Assembly (NCBI GenBank): GCA_900556585.1
Contig: USPD01000016.1
Coordinates: 1-24,633 of the forward strand
Origin: an uncultured Eggerthella sp.
Lineage (GTDB): Bacteria; Actinomycetota; Coriobacteriia; Coriobacteriales; Eggerthellaceae
Reading direction: 5' to 3'
DNA: 24,633 nt
Position 1 is the stretch's first letter, and each line of letters opens with the position of its first letter. Below the pieces are notes generated by a model. The model was not told the DNA's origin, made no database searches, and worked only from the letters and a program-made list of their open reading frames with translations. Shown here in pieces: positions 22,303 to 24,633 of the stretch. The position numbers were made by a program, and so were the translations under genes.

Positions 22303-23101
22303 GAGAAAAATACTCATTGTTTTTGCCATTTTTCGCAACTTGCAGCGGAACATCGAACAGCGAGCTCATCATCCGGTCGGTCAGCATATCCTCTTTCGCT
22401 CCATCAGCGAACAGCTTTCCCTCTTTGACCAAGACCAAACGTTTGATTTCAGGGATGATGTCCTCCGGATAGTGGGTGATCAGCACGATACCCTTGCCCG
22501 CCCTTGCAAGGTCGCGCATGCTCGAGCGCACATAATACATGCCTTCCGGGTCCAGCCCCGTGCACGGCTCGTCGAGCAACAGCGTGTTCGGATCGTGCAC
22601 AAGGGCGCGAGCGAAGAGCACACGACGGGCTTGGCCGCTCGACATGGTCATGATGTCCTGATCTGCAAGCTTCGCCACACCCAGCATCTCCATAGCGTCA
22701 AGCGCCTTCGCATGCGTGCGCTCATCCGGGTGGACGTGACGCGGAAGGCCGAGCGTGCCGAACAGACCGCCTTCCACGATATCCACGGCAGGTAGATGGA
22801 CGTTGATCTGCGCCTGCATGGTGGACGACACGATTCCCAGCGTTTTGCGCACATCCACCAACGTCGCACGCGGGTTGCCGTTGAACTTCACCGGAGGCTG
22901 CTCACGGTACAACGGCATCACCTCCCTGGTGATCAGCTTCACGAACGTCGATTTGCCGGCGCCGTTCGGACCCAAAAGCGCGATGTTCTCCCCTTTTGCA
23001 AGCAAGAACTTATCAACATGCAGGATCGTACGGCCCGCTCGCACGACCTCGGCATCGTTGAGCTCGAACAGAGGCTGCACTTCGGTGTTTTCTTCGCTCA
23101 T
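22286..23101 (-). CDS. ABC transporter ATP-binding protein
   Basis: Single nucleotide-binding domain of 271 aa. Walker A is GPNGAGKST (44-52), the signature is MSSGQARRVLFAR, Walker B is LLLDEPCTGLDPEG and the switch His is in LITHYPEDI. The signature starts with Met-Ser-Ser where LSSG is usual. ATG 23101 is chosen because GGAAGGA sits about six to eight bases upstream; the in-frame ATG at 23119 would place that site inside the gene. No permease or binding protein is adjacent, so the substrate is unknown. It resembles molybdate/ModF-like stand-alone ATPases only in general layout. Base and codon use are clearly more GC-rich than in all genes to its left, except for the last dozen codons. Confidence 0.88.
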   Translation of the reverse strand: MSEENTEVQPLFELNDAEVVRAGRTILHVDKFLLAKGENIALLGPNGAGKSTFVKLITREVMPLYREQPPVKFNGNPRATLVDVRKTLGIVSSTMQAQINVHLPAVDIVEGGLFGTLGLPRHVHPDERTHAKALDAMEMLGVAKLADQDIMTMSSGQARRVLFARALVHDPNTLLLDEPCTGLDPEGMYYVRSSMRDLARAGKGIVLITHYPEDIIPEIKRLVLVKEGKLFADGAKEDMLTDRMMSSLFDVPLQVAKNGKNNEYFSLVSSY

Positions 23102-23122
23102 ACACCCATTCCTTCCCAAACG

Positions 23123-23156
23123 AAGAAGGGAACCCGTTGAAACGGGTTCCCTTCTT
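23123..23156 (-). terminator. terminator after the PrsA-like gene
   Basis: Near-perfect hairpin: AAGAAGGGAACCCGTT (23123-23138) complements AACGGGTTCCCTTCTT (23141-23156), effectively 15 bp with a TGAA-type tetraloop. It lies between the foldase stop and the ABC ATPase Shine-Dalgarno. The T-run on minus is interrupted, so some read-through into the ATPase gene is likely. Confidence 0.75.
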
Positions 23157-23182
23157 ATACTTGCTTCGCGCGCCCTTTCAGG

Positions 23183-24397
23183 TTAGTTTGCCGAAGGCTT
23201 TCCCTCGGCATCGGCCGCGCTGGCAGAGCTGTCAGCAGAACCGTCGGTGCTGGCGGCGGCGTCTCCATCCGTCGAGTCAGCAGCCGAAACGTTGGTATCG
23301 GCGCTATCGGTGCTGTTGGGATCTTCGGTCTGATACTTCGACATGTCAACGTCATAAGGCAGGCCGGAAGGCATGTCGTTGATCTTGAGGTCGGAAGATT
23401 CCTTCTTCTCAGTCAGCCAGTTCTGGTAGCTCGTGGTCTGGCCCTGAGATTGCAGCGACTGCTTGATGGTCTCCTGCCACTCGGAGGGGATCTGGTCGAG
23501 GCTGGTGATCTTCACCGTTTCGGTGCCGTCGTCGGCCTTCTCCTTCGGAGCGTTGTACACGTCGGTGCACTTGATGATATGGATGCCGTAGCTGCTGGTA
23601 ACCAAACCGCTGACCTGGTCTTTTTCGAGGCCGCTCAGCGCATCCGTGTACTCCTGCACAAACGAGCTGGTCTTATCCCAACCCACATCGCCGCCGGCAT
23701 CCTTGGAACCCGTGTCCTTGGAGTACTGCTTGGCAGCCTCGGCGAAGTCGAGCTCGCCGGAGTTGATCTTGTTCAGCACGTCCTGAGCGGTTGCCTCGTC
23801 ATCGGAATCGAACAGGATGTGGCTGGAGCGCTTGGCTCCGTCGTAGGCGCTGGCGTACATCTGCGCATACTGGAGCATATCGTCGTTGGAAGGCTCCTCG
23901 CTGGAGGTGAAGGTGTTGTAGAGCTCCTTGGCCTTCAGCTGCAGCTCGATCTCGGAACGATACTCGTCCTCGGTCATGCCAGCCTGCTCGAGAGCGGACT
24001 GCCACAGCTCGTCGCTGTCGTAGTTGGACTTCATCTTGTCGACATAGCTATCGACTTCAGAGCTGTCGACGGTAACGCCCTTTTCCTCGGCACCGGAGTT
24101 GATGAGCTCGCGCGTGACGTACGTGTTGATGATCTGCTCGCGCACGCCTGCCGGATCGGTGCCCATCTGAGCCAGGTAATTGCCCCAAGAATCCTCGTCG
24201 GTCAGACCCTGCTGCTCGCGAACGCTTTGGATATAGTCGGTAACCGTGTCCTCGTAGATTTCGGTACCGTTAATGGTGGCGGCCACCGCGCCCGAACCGG
24301 AGTTCTGGTTATTGCTGGAGCAGCCGGCAACGCCCATGACGCACGCCGCCGAAAGACCCATCGCGCAAACCGTTGAGATAATGCGAGATGCCTTCAT
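23183..24397 (-). CDS. peptidyl-prolyl isomerase lipoprotein, PrsA/SurA-like foldase
   Basis: Extracytoplasmic lipoprotein of 404 aa that would help secreted proteins fold. The signal peptide ends in the lipobox VAGC (Cys26 is lipidated in the model). A SurA/PrsA-type N-terminal chaperone region (about 35-185) is followed by a parvulin PpiC domain (about 189-280) with SSHILF (His193), GGDVGW and YGIHIIK (His273) in the expected order. The tail from about 355 is low-complexity Ser/Asp/Ala. ATG 24397 is selected by GAGGAAGGG four bases upstream and by the signal peptide; a longer frame to 24517 is rejected. It shares the GC-rich codon use of the adjacent ABC ATPase gene. Confidence 0.9.
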   Translation of the reverse strand: MKASRIISTVCAMGLSAACVMGVAGCSSNNQNSGSGAVAATINGTEIYEDTVTDYIQSVREQQGLTDEDSWGNYLAQMGTDPAGVREQIINTYVTRELINSGAEEKGVTVDSSEVDSYVDKMKSNYDSDELWQSALEQAGMTEDEYRSEIELQLKAKELYNTFTSSEEPSNDDMLQYAQMYASAYDGAKRSSHILFDSDDEATAQDVLNKINSGELDFAEAAKQYSKDTGSKDAGGDVGWDKTSSFVQEYTDALSGLEKDQVSGLVTSSYGIHIIKCTDVYNAPKEKADDGTETVKITSLDQIPSEWQETIKQSLQSQGQTTSYQNWLTEKKESSDLKINDMPSGLPYDVDMSKYQTEDPNSTDSADTNVSAADSTDGDAAASTDGSADSSASAADAEGKPSAN

Positions 24398-24530
24398 AAA
24401 ACCCTTCCTCAAACGCATGAAACCGCTGGACAGACGCGTCCCACGGTCAAATCGAATGCCTCGTGCGTATTTTCCCACACGGCGGAATTCGCCTTTCTTC
24501 CAGCACAATATGCCCATGCAGGATTCACAG

Positions 24531-24626
24531 GAGCTGGGCTTTCCTACAGCATTTGGGGTACTTCCCCATAAGAAAAGGGGCTCTTCGGTGGTTTCTGTGG
24601 GAGAGATTCCGGCATAGGCCCAGCTC
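24531..24626 (-). ncRNA. palindromic segment, possible structured RNA or leader
   Basis: Perfect 9-bp arms GAGCTGGGC (24531-24539) and GCCCAGCTC (24618-24626) close a 78-base interior. Inside, GGGG (24555-24558), CCCC (24564-24567) and GGGG (24577-24580) allow two mutually exclusive stems. The segment has no good ORF and lies about 130 bases upstream of the foldase start. I do not recognise it as a known riboswitch, SRP RNA or tmRNA. A 6S-like long hairpin is one possibility, though it is short for that. Strand is assumed from the neighbouring gene. Confidence 0.3.
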
Positions 24627-24633
24627 AGCGGGC

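Noticed and set aside
22259..23186. Several plus-strand open frames opposite the ABC ATPase
   Set aside because: Shadows of a clear ATPase on minus; high GC lowers stop frequency in the antisense frames.
23450..24376. Long plus-strand open frame of 308 codons opposite the foldase gene
   Set aside because: It is the antisense shadow of the GC-rich PrsA-like gene, with no Shine-Dalgarno and no recognisable domain; the minus-strand product has a lipobox and PpiC motifs.

Overview
The window is a mostly plus-strand run of bacterial housekeeping genes with short intergenic gaps, three tRNA genes and several patches of non-coding repeats. The gene set is consistent with an actinobacterial anaerobe: two secreted NlpC/P60 hydrolases, TatA, GreA-LysS, ClpC with a UVR motif, IspD-IspF-CysS, ferrochelatase, an Uup-type ABC-F protein, AroE, TadA, IspE, LemA, CrcB and a PrsA-like foldase. 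My best guess is class Coriobacteriia, near Eggerthellales (Cryptobacterium/Slackia-like). That rests on recalled protein style and gene order, not on a search.

Layout. 1-2.8 kb: tandem paralogous cell-wall hydrolases. 3.08-5.76 kb: tRNA-Pro(CGG), tatA, greA, lysS. 5.76-6.5 kb: a gene-free stretch with a short tandem repeat across the lysS stop codon, then a roughly 280-bp repeat element. 6.5-9.16 kb: clpC behind a clear CIRCE/HrcA operator. 9.2-12.5 kb: another repeat-rich gap, then ispD-ispF (overlapping by one base) and cysS. 12.8-14.9 kb: a TetR-type regulator and two convergent universal stress proteins sharing a bidirectional terminator. 14.9-17.9 kb: hemH diverging from the ABC-F gene. 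18.0-21.9 kb: aroE, tRNA-Ser(TGA) on minus, then tadA, ispE, lemA, crcB. 22.1-24.6 kb: tRNA-Ser(GGA), an ABC ATPase and a PrsA-like lipoprotein, all on minus.

Themes. Isoprenoid synthesis by the MEP pathway is represented by IspD, IspF and IspE. Translation and proteostasis are represented by LysRS, CysRS, GreA, TadA, ClpC, ABC-F and the three tRNAs. Envelope functions are the two NlpC/P60 proteins, TatA and the PrsA-like foldase.

Most unusual points: an abrupt rise in GC and change of codon preference from about 22.3 kb to the end (horizontal transfer or assembly chimera); a structured leader that would hide the aroE ribosome-binding site by pairing it with the stop codon of the upstream gene; the dispersed-repeat-like element before clpC; degenerate tandem repeats before ispD; and a conspicuous palindromic, possibly RNA-forming segment at the right edge. 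I saw no CRISPR array, transposase, phage gene or recognisable new defence system.
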